From Carboxylicivirga sp. (GTDB taxonomy: Bacteria > Bacteroidota > Bacteroidia > Bacteroidales > Marinilabiliaceae), in assembly GCA_025210475.1 (NCBI GenBank), contig JAOARW010000089.1, positions 34,663-98,662 on the forward strand: a DNA stretch of 64,000 nt. Direction: 5' to 3'. Below the pieces are notes generated by a model that searched no databases, was not told the DNA's origin, and worked only from the letters and a program-made list of their open reading frames with translations. Each line of letters starts with the position of its first letter. Within the stretch, counting starts at the first letter, position 1. A program made the position numbers and the translations under genes. Below, piece by piece: positions 45,539 to 53,604 of the stretch.

Positions 45539-46575
45539 TGATGATTAACAGGGACAATTACGAAGCATTTTTACTTGACTTCATCGAAGGAACCATTTCC
45601 GGCGATGACAGGCAAGAACTGCTTGCCTTCCTGGACAAGCATCCTGATTTAAAGGCCGATCTGGACATAAGCCTTGATATCAGCCTCAATCCGGGAAATC
45701 ACACCTTCAATGATAAAGAACAATTACATAAGCATAACGCCGATTTATACGAACTACCTGTAAAAGATTACCTTGCCATCAAACAATGTGAGGAAGGTTT
45801 AACAGCTGAAGAGCAGGCTGAATTAATTTTAAGCGAACCCGATGCGAACAAGCGTAACGAATTAGTTCAACTTTATCAAAAAACAAGCCTAAAGGCAGAT
45901 CAATCGATCCAGTTCAATAATAAAGCTGCGGTGCGGCGATCACGCCTAATACCATTCTTTAAGCAATACGCCCTGAACCGAAGTATTGCAGCAATCTCCA
46001 TCTTGGCATTACTTGCTTCGCTTTGGCTATTTACCAGCCAATCTGATGTGGCACAAACAGAATTGGTTGTTGAGAAAGAATTGAAGACTGAAGAAAATAA
46101 ACCATTAACAGCCGAAAATAAAATACTGGAAAAAGTATTGCCGGGCGAAACACCTCCTTCAAAAGACAGCTTACTAAAACTATCGAAAAATCCTATGGAA
46201 GTAAAACAAGAGACATCATCCAAGGAAAAGATTGAAAAAAAGAGCGAGGAAATGCAATTTATGGCATCTATCGATTTCATTGAAATTGATAATAATCGAC
46301 CTATTAATGCCTATGAACACGGTCTTAATGTGATGATGCCACAATACATGAATAACAACTTACTGCGTCAGGAGCTGGCCAATATTTACCGACAAATTGA
46401 AGAAGAAGGCGAAACGCCCGGTTTGTCACTGGCCATTGTTGAAGGCGGTGTAAAGGTGATGAACTTCTTATCGAAAGAATCGGTTAAGATGCAAAAGTAC
46501 TACAATAGCGACGGCAAAGTAATTGGCTATCATCTGAAAGGTGATAACCTGGAAGTTAACCACCGGGTGAAATAG
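45538..46575 (+). CDS. Probable membrane-bound anti-sigma factor
   Basis: A protein of about 345 residues with no clear database-level family by eye. The N-terminus (YEAFLLDFIEGTISGDDRQELLAFLDKHPDLKAD) resembles the helical cytosolic domain of Bacteroidota anti-sigma proteins. One transmembrane helix follows (about 150-167, SIAAISILALLASLWLF), then a polar Lys/Glu-rich region and a folded C-terminal segment (about 260-345). Coupling to the ECF gene by a 1-nt stop/start overlap supports the role. ATG 45538 is chosen over TTG 45535. Confidence 0.75.
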   Translation: MMINRDNYEAFLLDFIEGTISGDDRQELLAFLDKHPDLKADLDISLDISLNPGNHTFNDKEQLHKHNADLYELPVKDYLAIKQCEEGLTAEEQAELILSEPDANKRNELVQLYQKTSLKADQSIQFNNKAAVRRSRLIPFFKQYALNRSIAAISILALLASLWLFTSQSDVAQTELVVEKELKTEENKPLTAENKILEKVLPGETPPSKDSLLKLSKNPMEVKQETSSKEKIEKKSEEMQFMASIDFIEIDNNRPINAYEHGLNVMMPQYMNNNLLRQELANIYRQIEEEGETPGLSLAIVEGGVKVMNFLSKESVKMQKYYNSDGKVIGYHLKGDNLEVNHRVK

Positions 46576-46579
46576 TTTA

Positions 46580-47527
46580 TCAGGCCCTAATGCTTTCTAT
46601 CGGCATGCTAAAATAAAAGTTAGCGCCTTTTCCGGTTTCCGACTCCAGCCATATTTTACCGCCCAACAGTGTCAATATCTCTCTGCAGATGGAAAGCCCC
46701 AAACCAGTACCTCCACTTCGGTTGGACAATTCAATATGCGCTTGCTTAAAACGCTCAAATATGGATTGATGTAATTCTGAGCGAATGCCAATGCCGGTAT
46801 CTTTTACGAAAAACAGGATGTCTTCTTTTTCAATTTCATAGCCAAACTCAATTTGTCCTTTATGAGTGAATTTAATGGCATTATTTACCAGGTTGTGAAA
46901 TACCCGGGTTAGTTTTTCACGATCGGTATAAATAGATAAAGCAGGAATTTCAATGCGCGCTTTCAGCAACACATCTTCTTTCATTAGTGGCGAAAAATAA
47001 TCATGCACCCCATTAATCATTTCGTTTAGCTCAAACTCTTCATTATGCACAAAACTATTGCCCGATTCGAGTAAGGAAGTATCCATTACATCATTCACTA
47101 TGGATAACAATTGTTTTGAGCTTTGAAGTATAATACTCAGGTATTGCTTCATCTCTTTAGAACCGGTGTCTTCAGTTTGCGCTATCTCGGTAAAACCCAC
47201 AATGGCATTCATGGGCGTGCGCAGTTCATGAGATATATTTTCAATAAAGGCCGTTTTGAGCTTCTCATTTTCTTTGGCCACACTCTTGGCTTTACGCAAT
47301 CGCCGTATATGAATTTTGCTAAAGATAAACAGGCAAACTGCTGTGACTACCACATAGAACCATCCTTTATAATGTTGAAGCTGGTTCAGCGTTTCCTCAT
47401 CTTCTGCAACAATCAAAGCAATTTGATCGGAGAAAAGAATCCACAATACACCAATTACCAGGTATATCGATGATAAACGATATTCAAACGGAATTTTATA
47501 AAAGATTTTCTTAATCAAGAGCTTCAT
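46580..47527 (-). CDS. Sensor histidine kinase
   Basis: A 315-residue membrane histidine kinase. It has two transmembrane helices (about 18-38 and 55-72) with a very short extracytoplasmic loop, then a coiled linker. The phosphoacceptor domain contains ISHELRTPMNAI with His100. The ATPase domain has the N-box VFHNLVNNAIKFTHKG, G1 DTGIGI and G2 GGTGLGLSI. With almost no sensor loop it probably senses within the membrane or through partners. No response regulator is adjacent. It converges with the anti-sigma gene, with a 4-bp gap. Confidence 0.9.
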   Translation of the reverse strand: MKLLIKKIFYKIPFEYRLSSIYLVIGVLWILFSDQIALIVAEDEETLNQLQHYKGWFYVVVTAVCLFIFSKIHIRRLRKAKSVAKENEKLKTAFIENISHELRTPMNAIVGFTEIAQTEDTGSKEMKQYLSIILQSSKQLLSIVNDVMDTSLLESGNSFVHNEEFELNEMINGVHDYFSPLMKEDVLLKARIEIPALSIYTDREKLTRVFHNLVNNAIKFTHKGQIEFGYEIEKEDILFFVKDTGIGIRSELHQSIFERFKQAHIELSNRSGGTGLGLSICREILTLLGGKIWLESETGKGANFYFSMPIESIRA

Positions 47528-47662
47528 AAGTATAAAGTCAGGGTATTTATTGCGATAATAAATTTACCATCCTATTTACGAATATGTCCAGAGTTGATGA
47601 AATCTATTTGATTAAATGCAATAATCCATTGACCGACGAACCCAAATAAGCAACACAAAAAT

Positions 47663-48397
47663 CTATTCATACAGCACCGCTTCATCCCAACCTTCTATGT
47701 GTAAGATCACTGCCAGGCCATCCTGCTTCAAAGCACTTAAATTAAAGCTTCGCTGTTTATTGATAAGTGCATCACATGCTTCATTATTAACAAAATTAAA
47801 TTTCAGGTATCGTTGCACCGGATCGGATTCGGCCACTACCCCGGAATCAATTAACTGTAAATACCAGGTAGATCCGTCACAGCCACTGGATTGATATTCA
47901 ACATTCAAGCAATCGCCATCGACACTAATCGTTTCTATCATAAGGTCTGCGTCATTGGCCGTTTCATAACCATGAGGCCAGATTATGGCCGTATCGTCGC
48001 ACCCATTGTTGTAGACCAATACCGCTTTCCCCTCTTCACATTTCACACCAGTTGGAGGTGGCATATACATTTGGCAGCAGATAATTCCATTAAACCACTT
48101 TCTACGATAAGTTTCAGAAGCTTTATCATACGCTGCAACTTTTTTCTGAAATAGGATTGTATTAACACTTTCGTGGTAAGGTAAATAGTGAGCCGGTCCT
48201 CCACACACGCCTCTCCCAATAGGCATAAAATCCCATTCATCACTATTTGTGCATGTAACACTTTCTGATATAGTAAGCAGTTCAGCATGGGTCTTTTCCA
48301 ACCACGCTTCATATTCTTCTTTGCTCATCTCATTATCATCACATGCCGATGTAAACAAAAAGGCAGCAAAAGTCAGAAAGAAAAAACACTTATTCAT
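47663..48397 (-). CDS. Predicted lipoprotein of unknown function
   Basis: A 244-residue protein with a lipoprotein signal (FTSAC, Cys19) and a Cys-rich mature part (for example GRGVCGGPAHYLPYHE, FNGIICCQMY, GVKCEEGK, YQSSGCDGSTWYLQ). The paired cysteines suggest disulfides in the periplasm or at the cell surface. I recognise no family. It stands between a histidine kinase and the second ECF module, all on the minus strand. Confidence 0.7.
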   Translation of the reverse strand: MNKCFFFLTFAAFLFTSACDDNEMSKEEYEAWLEKTHAELLTISESVTCTNSDEWDFMPIGRGVCGGPAHYLPYHESVNTILFQKKVAAYDKASETYRRKWFNGIICCQMYMPPPTGVKCEEGKAVLVYNNGCDDTAIIWPHGYETANDADLMIETISVDGDCLNVEYQSSGCDGSTWYLQLIDSGVVAESDPVQRYLKFNFVNNEACDALINKQRSFNLSALKQDGLAVILHIEGWDEAVLYE

Positions 48398-48475
48398 ATC
48401 CTTTGTAAATTTCGGTTCTTTCTTTCAGACGTTTAAACAGACAAACAGTTGCGTTTTAAACCAACTTTTAGTCAA

Positions 48476-49816
48476 TTAATGCTCCAATCGTAAAGCTATT
48501 TCGTAGCCACTAACAGATATCTTCGGAGATGTAGCATTTACATTGCCATATTCGTAATTGAATTCCAAATTGCTATCGTCCATTATCTTCTCCCTGATTC
48601 GGTATTTTTCTTCGGGAATCTTCAGATCAGGATACTGAAGTTTTCCAGATAGCAAATATGTTTGGGGGTTTGTCATTCGCAGATTTACCTCGTTGTATTT
48701 TCCTGCTATTTCGATTTTTTGGAATTGAGCCGATAAGCTTTCTATATCTATTTCATCTTCGTAGCCCGAATGAACTAACGATTGCTCAAGCTTTCCGATC
48801 GTGAATTCGTTGTATTTTCCATCCTTCGATGTCAAACTTTTGATCTCGCGTATTTTGATTTCATTCTCGTATGCCTCATATAATTGCAAGGCACCTACTT
48901 TTTGCGCTTCCAATCCCAGGTATTTGGCAGATAAATGTACGTTACCGGCATTTTCAAACACACAAGATCCCTCATAGGCTTTAAGGTCAAGTTTTTTGAT
49001 GGCACCCAAATTTAATTCTGCATATTTAGACTCAACACTAACATCCTCGGCGCTTTGACAACTAAAACTACCTTCGTACATATTTAAGTCAATGCTTGAA
49101 GTTTTTTCATTTCTAATTTGCGAATATTTGGCATTCAAGGATAACGATTCCGAATCTTTAGTGGTTAATTCGCACTCATAAAGGTTTAAGTTTATTTTTC
49201 CGGCCGAAGCCAAGGTCAATTGTGAGTATTTAAGATCGCCCATTACATCGCCCGCGAGTTCTTTGAAATTGGATTTAGTATCGTATAAACTCAGATTTAA
49301 TACTCCGCTAATATTATTGGTCACATCTAATTTCGAATACTTTGCATTTAAGTCAACATTAATTTTTTCAGGAATCCATATTTCGCATCTTTTTATTTTA
49401 AATTCCTTAAGATTTACTTTTTGTTTTTTGTCTGATTTTATGGTCACTTTTTTCCATTTCATGCCCATAATTTCAAGGTCAAAATATTTTTGAAAAGTCA
49501 GGTCCACAATCGCATTACTGCCGCCGGAAGTTCTTAATACTGAAGATTCCAAAAGTGATTTTAGCTTAGTGAGCTCTTCCTCCTTACCATCGGCTATATA
49601 CTCCAGCTCAATCCTTACCTCGTTGCCTGACGATGGCTTAACGACCGCCGACAAATCATATAAATTCAGTTCAACACCAGACGATGCTCCAACCTTTATT
49701 TCTTTTTTTATCAGTGTACTCGACACATCCTGCGCCCAAGTGCAAACAGTGCTTAAAACAAAAATGCTAATTAATAACAGATGCTTATATCCTGACATGT
49801 TCCGATTTATTTTCAT
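48476..49816 (-). CDS. Exported beta-solenoid-like repeat protein (DUF4097/adhesin-like)
   Basis: About 446 residues. A signal peptide ends near TVCTWAQ. From about residue 130 the chain repeats a pattern of about 43 residues: a LNAKYSQL-type strand, then a LNLYEGSF-type strand, as in LDVTNNISGVLNLSLYDT, INLNLYECELTTKD, IDLNMYEGSFSCQS and LDLKAYEGSCVFEN. This suggests a beta-helix or solenoid, as in DUF4097/GIN-type putative adhesins. It is the last gene of an ECF sigma operon; such third genes are often the regulated output or sensor. The start at 49816 has a better AAAGAG stretch than the alternative at 49798; it overlaps the preceding gene by 32 bp. Confidence 0.75.
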   Translation of the reverse strand: MKINRNMSGYKHLLLISIFVLSTVCTWAQDVSSTLIKKEIKVGASSGVELNLYDLSAVVKPSSGNEVRIELEYIADGKEEELTKLKSLLESSVLRTSGGSNAIVDLTFQKYFDLEIMGMKWKKVTIKSDKKQKVNLKEFKIKRCEIWIPEKINVDLNAKYSKLDVTNNISGVLNLSLYDTKSNFKELAGDVMGDLKYSQLTLASAGKINLNLYECELTTKDSESLSLNAKYSQIRNEKTSSIDLNMYEGSFSCQSAEDVSVESKYAELNLGAIKKLDLKAYEGSCVFENAGNVHLSAKYLGLEAQKVGALQLYEAYENEIKIREIKSLTSKDGKYNEFTIGKLEQSLVHSGYEDEIDIESLSAQFQKIEIAGKYNEVNLRMTNPQTYLLSGKLQYPDLKIPEEKYRIREKIMDDSNLEFNYEYGNVNATSPKISVSGYEIALRLEH

Positions 49817-50321
49817 CTCTTTGCTTTTTACGTTTTTCATTAATCAGTCTTTCAATAATCCGAAGCCGTTTTTCATATGTATCCAGCATAATTAAAATGG
49901 CGCGCTCGTTATAACCATGCTGTTTTAAATCATTAAGTCCCTTGGTATAAATAGTATCCAACAGCTCCAACTCCCCCATTAACATCAAATCCAGTTCTAT
50001 ATCGTTTGAAGGCATCGATCTTAACTCATCCCATTTCACTTTAACCTGATTGATGTATTGCAACTCCTTCTCAGCCAATTCTTCATTAATAGCAGCCAAG
50101 CTGCTAAGCTGCTCACGCATCATCAATTCATGGCGCGTAATAACTCCGGCCACAAGCACAATGGCAGCCACCAAGGCCACTTTGAATAAGTGCTTTTTCC
50201 AATTGACTGACGGTCGATTCAATTCTTTATCAATAGTTTGCCAAATGCGCTCTTCATCAGGCTCGAAACGGTCCATCTCAGCCTTGTTTCTATCAAAATA
50301 ATCTTCCCATCTGTCAGGCAT
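49785..50321 (-). CDS. Probable anti-sigma factor (membrane protein)
   Basis: A 178-residue protein with an acidic cytosolic start (RFEPDEERIWQTIDKEL), one transmembrane helix (about 47-62, VALVAAIVLVAGVI), and a long charged coiled-coil-like tail. It overlaps the sigma gene by 8 bp and the solenoid gene by about 32 bp, consistent with an anti-sigma factor expressed in equal amounts. No HCC zinc motif is present, so it differs from classical ZAS-type proteins. The role is inferred from position and topology. Confidence 0.72.
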   Translation of the reverse strand: MPDRWEDYFDRNKAEMDRFEPDEERIWQTIDKELNRPSVNWKKHLFKVALVAAIVLVAGVITRHELMMREQLSSLAAINEELAEKELQYINQVKVKWDELRSMPSNDIELDLMLMGELELLDTIYTKGLNDLKQHGYNERAILIMLDTYEKRLRIIERLINEKRKKQRDENKSEHVRI

Positions 50322-50859
50322 AAAGCATCGATTTAAGTTTACTATTCAATAGTTTTTTGGCCCGATGATATTGCACTTTGCAATTATTCTCGGTCTGCCC
50401 GCTTATTCGGGCTATTTCATTGAAACGATAGCCTTCGATGGCTCTCAAGGTAAAAACTACCCGAGCCCCATGTGGCAGTTCCATAACCGCTTTCATAATC
50501 TGCTCCATCGGCAGTTCAATATCAGTATCTGGCTCTTCTACATCCGGAATTACATCCACCGTTTCGGGCGCAAACTTCATTTTCTTCTGTTTACGAATAT
50601 GGCTGATGGCCTCGTTAACCACAATCTGCTTTAACCAGGATGCAAAAGCTTTGGTATCATTTAAGGAATTGATCTTTCTAAAAACCTTTACAAAACTGTC
50701 CTGCACAACATCTTCGGCATCATACTGATTACCGAGCATGCGAAAAGCCACATTGTACATGGGACGAACAAATTGCTGAAACAAAGCCAGACGAGCCCGC
50801 TCATTTCCATGCTTGCATTGTTGCACAAGTTGCTCTGTCAGGTTAATTGATCGATTCAA
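50314..50859 (-). CDS. ECF-type RNA polymerase sigma factor
   Basis: A 181-residue sigma factor with region 2 (YDAEDVVQDSFVKVFRKINSLNDTKAFASWL) and region 4 (LPHGARVVFTLRAIEGYRFNEIARISGQTENNCKVQYHRAKK). It is only distantly related to the sigma factor at 45053-45538. It heads a three-gene minus-strand operon with the anti-sigma and solenoid-like genes. Confidence 0.92.
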   Translation of the reverse strand: MNRSINLTEQLVQQCKHGNERARLALFQQFVRPMYNVAFRMLGNQYDAEDVVQDSFVKVFRKINSLNDTKAFASWLKQIVVNEAISHIRKQKKMKFAPETVDVIPDVEEPDTDIELPMEQIMKAVMELPHGARVVFTLRAIEGYRFNEIARISGQTENNCKVQYHRAKKLLNSKLKSMLYA

Positions 50860-50967
50860 ATCTTAGATTCTTTTCTTTAAGGATGCATTAAAAGCGAAAA
50901 GGTTAAAAAGAGATGGTATATTTTTTTAATGACAATCGTACCTGATCTCGGGTTAATGCACATCAAT

Positions 50968-51471
50968 TTATATCAAACGCTTATAAAGCTGATAGTTTTC
51001 CTCATCGAAACAAACAAACACCACTTTTCGAAGAGTACTGCTTTTATAACTTTTAACAGCATTAAATGCGGTTTTGGCTGCTTGAGCTTTGGGATAACCA
51101 TAAACACCGGTACTGATATTCGGAAAAGCTATTGACTCCAGCTCATAGGCTTCGGCCAATTGCAACGAATTGATATAACAACTATGAAGCTTTTCCTTCT
51201 CATTCTGTTGGCCCCCTTTCCAAACAGGTCCAACTGTATGGATTACTCTTTTAGCAGGTAAATTTCCAGCATTGGTAATCACCGCCTCTCCTGCTGGACA
51301 ACCCCCCTGACGATCGCGAATAACTATACATTCCTCTAATATGGCCGATCCTCCAGCCCGATGAATGGCACCATCCACTCCTCCACCACCAAGTAATCCT
51401 GAATTAGCTGCATTAACAATTGCATCGGTATGACATTTTGTAATGTCGCCTTTAATTAATTCCAGTTTCAT
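50968..51471 (-). CDS. Macro-domain protein (O-acetyl-ADP-ribose deacetylase type)
   Basis: A 167-residue macro domain that binds and hydrolyses ADP-ribose derivatives. It shows the YmdB/MacroD pattern: DAIVNAANSGLLGGGGVDGAIHRAGG, then GEAVITNAGNLPAKRVIHTVGPVW and AFPNISTGVYGYPKAQAA. Activity could be removal of O-acetyl-ADP-ribose or of ADP-ribose from proteins. It lies 5 bp from the YdeI-like gene upstream; the pair is probably co-transcribed. Confidence 0.93.
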   Translation of the reverse strand: MKLELIKGDITKCHTDAIVNAANSGLLGGGGVDGAIHRAGGSAILEECIVIRDRQGGCPAGEAVITNAGNLPAKRVIHTVGPVWKGGQQNEKEKLHSCYINSLQLAEAYELESIAFPNISTGVYGYPKAQAAKTAFNAVKSYKSSTLRKVVFVCFDEENYQLYKRLI

Positions 51472-51476
51472 AGTAG

Positions 51477-51962
51477 CTATTTTAAATATTTATCCTTTAG
51501 ATAATCCATCATCTTAATGATGCGTTTGGCTTTGGTTTCTTCTTTTTTGGCCTCGTAAATCCAGCTAATAATTTCTTGTTGTTGGTTACTGGTTTCCTGA
51601 TTAAATGCCTTCAACAAGCGTTGATCCTCCAGTTCAAAACAATCGATTAATTCCTGTGGTATTGTCACCGGTAAATTATCCGGAAATAGTTTAATGTGTA
51701 CATGATCGCCGGCATCTTTGCCAATTGCTTTTCGAATGGCAGCTTTTACGGGCAGCATCATTTGCCCATTTCCCATTGGCATTAAACGTGCATGTTTAAT
51801 TTCATAATTATCGATAAAGCCATGCACTTTAATCCAGTTAAACCAGGCATGCTTATCGGGTTTTATCTCGGGAATCTCAGCATAAGTCCATCCGCCCTTA
51901 CCCGGAAACTTTTGAAGAAGATAGGTTTTGTTGGTTAATGTTTTCTCAGAATGTTCTGTCAT
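51477..51962 (-). CDS. YdeI/OmpD-associated family protein with DUF1905 domain
   Basis: A 161-residue cytosolic protein. The N-terminal half (about 10-95) follows the DUF1905 fold: GKGGWTYAEIPEI, then MLPVKAAIRKAIGKDAGDHVHIKL. The C-terminal segment (LIDCFELEDQRLLKAFNQETSNQQQEIISWIYEAKKEETKAKRI) is the OmpD-associated/YdeI helical motif. Function unknown. It is upstream of the macro-domain gene and divergent from the TtcA-like gene. Confidence 0.85.
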   Translation of the reverse strand: MTEHSEKTLTNKTYLLQKFPGKGGWTYAEIPEIKPDKHAWFNWIKVHGFIDNYEIKHARLMPMGNGQMMLPVKAAIRKAIGKDAGDHVHIKLFPDNLPVTIPQELIDCFELEDQRLLKAFNQETSNQQQEIISWIYEAKKEETKAKRIIKMMDYLKDKYLK

Positions 51963-52041
51963 ATATCAAATATCATAAACAATTATATGAAGATCAAATT
52001 CTACTATATAATCTCAACTTATTTTATTGATATATGAATCT

Positions 52042-52049
52042 TATCTTTG
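52042..52049 (+). promoter_or_regulatory. TAnnTTTG -7 element directly before the TtcA-like start
   Basis: TATCTTTG ends 4 nt before ATG 52054, so the transcript may begin at or within a few bases of the start codon. Confidence 0.55.
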
Positions 52050-52053
52050 TGCC

Positions 52054-52794
52054 ATGCAGCAACGATTCAATAAAAAGGAACAGGCATTTGTTCAAAAGGT
52101 CAGGCAAACAGCAGGTAAAGCCATCAATCAGTATGAAATGATCGGCGCCGACGACACTGTCATGGTGGCTGTTTCAGGAGGTAAAGACAGCCTGGCTTTA
52201 TTGGAAATATTATCAAGTCGAAGAAAAGGGATGCCGGTTCATTACCATTTGCATGCGGCACATATTATCACCGAAGATGTACCCTATCAGATAGATATAG
52301 AGTGGCTGCAGAAGTTTTGCGATGAGTTAGATGTTACTTTGCACCTTGTTACAACCCGCGCAAACCTGGAGACAGCCGGCAAAAAGAAGCCTTGTTTTGC
52401 CTGTTCGCGCAACCGTCGAAAAGAACTATTTCAACTAACACATTCACTGGGGATTAAAAAACTGGCTTTTGGTCATCATCTTGACGATGCTGTTGAAACA
52501 TTGGTGATGAACATGGCGCAACATGCCAATATTTCTTCCATTCCGGCCAAACTAAATATGTTTGATGCAAAACTTGAAGTAATACGTCCTTTAATTCTAT
52601 TAACCAATGCTGAAATGAAGGAGTACGCTCGACTAATGAACTTCGAAAGCCTGAAAAAAGAGTGCCCTTATGAAGATCATACCATACGCCAGAAAGCAAG
52701 GGAAATAGTTGAACAGATGACTGAGATCAATCCCAAAGCGCGAATCAATCTTTTTAAGTCCATGAAAAAGATTGATTTTGAGTACCTGCCATAA
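52054..52794 (+). CDS. TtcA-like tRNA 2-thiolation protein
   Basis: A 246-residue enzyme of the PP-loop ATPase family. The pyrophosphatase loop SGGKDS is at residues 41-46, CFAC (Cys114, Cys117) follows, then FGHHLDDAVETLVMN, the TtcA signature, and a final Cys in KKECPY. TtcA makes 2-thiocytidine at position 32 of tRNA with a 4Fe-4S cluster. The shorter start at 52054 is chosen because the upstream extension runs through the promoter element. Confidence 0.85.
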   Translation: MQQRFNKKEQAFVQKVRQTAGKAINQYEMIGADDTVMVAVSGGKDSLALLEILSSRRKGMPVHYHLHAAHIITEDVPYQIDIEWLQKFCDELDVTLHLVTTRANLETAGKKKPCFACSRNRRKELFQLTHSLGIKKLAFGHHLDDAVETLVMNMAQHANISSIPAKLNMFDAKLEVIRPLILLTNAEMKEYARLMNFESLKKECPYEDHTIRQKAREIVEQMTEINPKARINLFKSMKKIDFEYLP

Positions 52795-52823
52795 AAAAAT
52801 GCCGGCTTCTTTATTGCCGGCAT
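52792..52823 (-). terminator. Terminator of glutathione peroxidase copy 1
   Basis: An 8-bp perfect stem, ATGCCGGC (52799-52806) with GCCGGCAT (52816-52823), followed on the minus strand by a T run from 52798 down. Confidence 0.85.
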
Positions 52824-52848
52824 CAAAACTGTCGTTATAGAGTATTAT

Positions 52849-53388
52849 CTAACCTTCAATCCACGAAATCACTTCTCTGTCATAAGGTTTAGTGCCAGAA
52901 GGTATTACCTTTTCCAATTCTCCGTCTTCATTAATCAGATACTTTTGAAAGTTCCACTCTACTCTACTATCCATTACACCGTTCCGATCTTTACTGGTGA
53001 GCCACTCATAAACCGGGTGCTTATTATCGTTTGTAATACTTACCTTTTCCATAATTGGAAAGGTAATCTCATACTTGGAAGTACAAAAAGTGCGTATCTC
53101 TTTGTTTTGCTCAAATTCCTGCTGTCCAAAACTTTTTGAAGGAAAAGCTAATATAATCAATCCTGCTTCTTTGTATTTTTTATAAAGCACTTCAAGCATC
53201 TCATACTGACCAGTATATTTGCATTTACTGGCAGTGTTTATAATCATCACCTTATGCCCTTTCAAATCTTTTAACTCATAATTTTCCCCTTCCAATGTCT
53301 TAACAGAAAGATCATAAAACGAGCTTTGAGCAGATAAAGTAATGCTCACTAATATTAGAAATGTAGTTGATAAAATTTTGTTTTTCAT
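52849..53388 (-). CDS. Exported glutathione peroxidase-family protein, copy 1
   Basis: A 179-residue thiol peroxidase with a signal peptide ending near TLSAQ, so it acts in the periplasm. The peroxidatic Cys56 is in NTASKCKYTGQYE, Gln and Trp partners are in WNFQKYLI, and the GPx pattern LIILAFPSKSFGQQEF is present. As a Cys-type GPx it probably uses thioredoxin-like donors. It is a close tandem paralogue of the gene at 53605-54144, with the same length and the same position of all motifs. Its ATG overlaps the TGA of a short frame inside repeat copy B. Confidence 0.92.
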   Translation of the reverse strand: MKNKILSTTFLILVSITLSAQSSFYDLSVKTLEGENYELKDLKGHKVMIINTASKCKYTGQYEMLEVLYKKYKEAGLIILAFPSKSFGQQEFEQNKEIRTFCTSKYEITFPIMEKVSITNDNKHPVYEWLTSKDRNGVMDSRVEWNFQKYLINEDGELEKVIPSGTKPYDREVISWIEG

Positions 53389-53402
53389 CTGTTTAATTTA
53401 TT

Positions 53403-53490
53403 TTCATTTGTCAGATGGAACTCCCAAATAAATTCAATCATTCTCCTGTATGTAAATTGAATAATTGAATTTGCATGGTCGTTTCATTCG
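53403..53490 (-). repeat. Copy B of the 88-bp dispersed imperfect palindrome
   Basis: It lies between the two glutathione peroxidase genes, 14 bp upstream of copy 1. The inner arms 53430-53443 and 53459-53472 pair at 13 of 14 positions around a 15-nt loop. On the minus strand it carries an AGGAG followed by an 18-codon frame whose TGA overlaps the peroxidase ATG. Confidence 0.8.
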
Positions 53491-53548
53491 TTTACAATTT
53501 ATGTTCATTTATTTACGTCCGGTACATTTTTTATATAAAACCAATTCA

Positions 53549-53578
53549 TAAAAAATGCCGGCTTCTTAATCGCCGGCA
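53549..53578 (-). terminator. Terminator of glutathione peroxidase copy 2
   Basis: TGCCGGC (53556-53562) pairs with GCCGGCA (53572-53578), followed on the minus strand by a T run. Near-identical in sequence to the terminator of copy 1 (both contain GCCGGCTTCTT). Confidence 0.85.
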
Positions 53579-53604
53579 CCGAAACTATGGATTTACATTT
53601 ATAC

